Shown: in pieces, positions 40,336 to 40,338 of the stretch
Numbering within the stretch: the stretch's first letter is position 1
How the letters are laid out: each line of letters begins with the position of its first letter
NCBI GenBank assembly: GCA_030527115.1
Contig: JAUNBM010000016.1
Coordinates: 1 to 40,338 of the forward strand
DNA: 40,338 nt
DNA from: Clostridia bacterium
GTDB lineage: Bacteria; Bacillota; Clostridia; Christensenellales; CAG-138
Direction of reading: 5' to 3'
Made by a program: the position numbers and the translations under genes
Notes under the pieces: generated by a model
Seen by the model: the letters and a program-made list of their open reading frames with translations, nothing else
Databases searched by the model: none
What the model was told of the DNA's origin: nothing

Positions 40336-40338
40336 AGC

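Larger units (their letters stand above)
3102..40338. mobile_element. Siphophage-type prophage integrated in tRNA-Pro (right end outside window)
   Basis: The element runs from the tRNA-Pro 3' half at the left to at least the window edge, where integrase arm-type repeats reappear (40315-40335). It carries every module of an inducible temperate phage in standard order: integrase, repressor, replication, packaging, head, tail, lysis and cargo. No disrupted structural gene is visible, so it looks potentially functional; the only split gene is the SNF2 helicase. The right attachment site is inferred, not seen. Confidence 0.9.

Overview
The window is almost entirely one integrated tailed-phage genome (a temperate siphophage-type prophage, about 37 kb visible, right end just outside the window) in a Gram-positive Clostridia host, most likely of the Oscillospiraceae/Ruminococcus sort. 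This rests on strong AGGAGG-type ribosome binding sites, HK97-type head genes with Firmicutes-style tail genes, a DUF739 Cro-like protein, a DUF1492-like late regulator, a TnpX/TndX-type large serine recombinase at the left, and a dockerin module on the phage endolysin, a domain typical of cellulosome-forming gut and soil Clostridia.

Layout. 1-3049: end of a separate mobile element, with an unknown protein, a 426-base noncoding block rich in hairpins, a TnpW-like small protein and a large serine recombinase. 3064-3230: the left prophage junction: a terminator and the displaced 3' half of a minus-strand tRNA-Pro(CGG), then four 11-bp-phased integrase arm-type repeats. 3252-6005 (minus): lysogeny operon of tyrosine integrase, DnaQ-type exonuclease with BRCT, and CI/LexA-like repressor. 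6006-6177: divergent consensus promoters with two matching operators. 6178-19169 (plus): early, replication and DNA-metabolism genes: Cro-like protein, Xis-like protein, a split SNF2 helicase, a CHC2/Toprim/DUF927 primase-helicase, a 290-bp iteron-like cluster that is my best origin candidate, ParB-like protein, VRR-NUC nuclease, sigma-like regulator, and a ParB-like/radical-SAM/DUF4406 cassette. 19237-19263: terminator. 19380-36995 (plus): HNH, terminase, portal, protease, capsid, connectors, tail tube, frameshifted tail chaperones, tape measure, distal tail and receptor-binding genes, endolysin, holin, closed by a strong terminator. 37061-40312: cargo genes, the first two with near-identical private promoters, ending in an HTH protein and a coiled-coil/DUF2325 protein next to the right arm repeats.

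How it works together. CI-like repressor and Cro-like protein contest the 6.0-6.2 kb operators; induction (a RecA-type Cys-Gly cleavage site is visible in the repressor) releases the long rightward operon, integrase plus the small HTH protein excise the phage, the primase-helicase replicates it, and the DUF1492-like protein probably switches on the late block beginning at the HNH/terminase genes.

Most unusual content: dockerin-tagged endolysin; a helicase gene split by a three-gene insert; ten GGTTAC-core repeats between the primase-helicase and ParB-like genes; a phage radical-SAM gene coupled to ParB-like and nucleotide-enzyme-like genes; a synonymous duplicate of a tail gene's first eight codons; and the twin-promoter cargo region.
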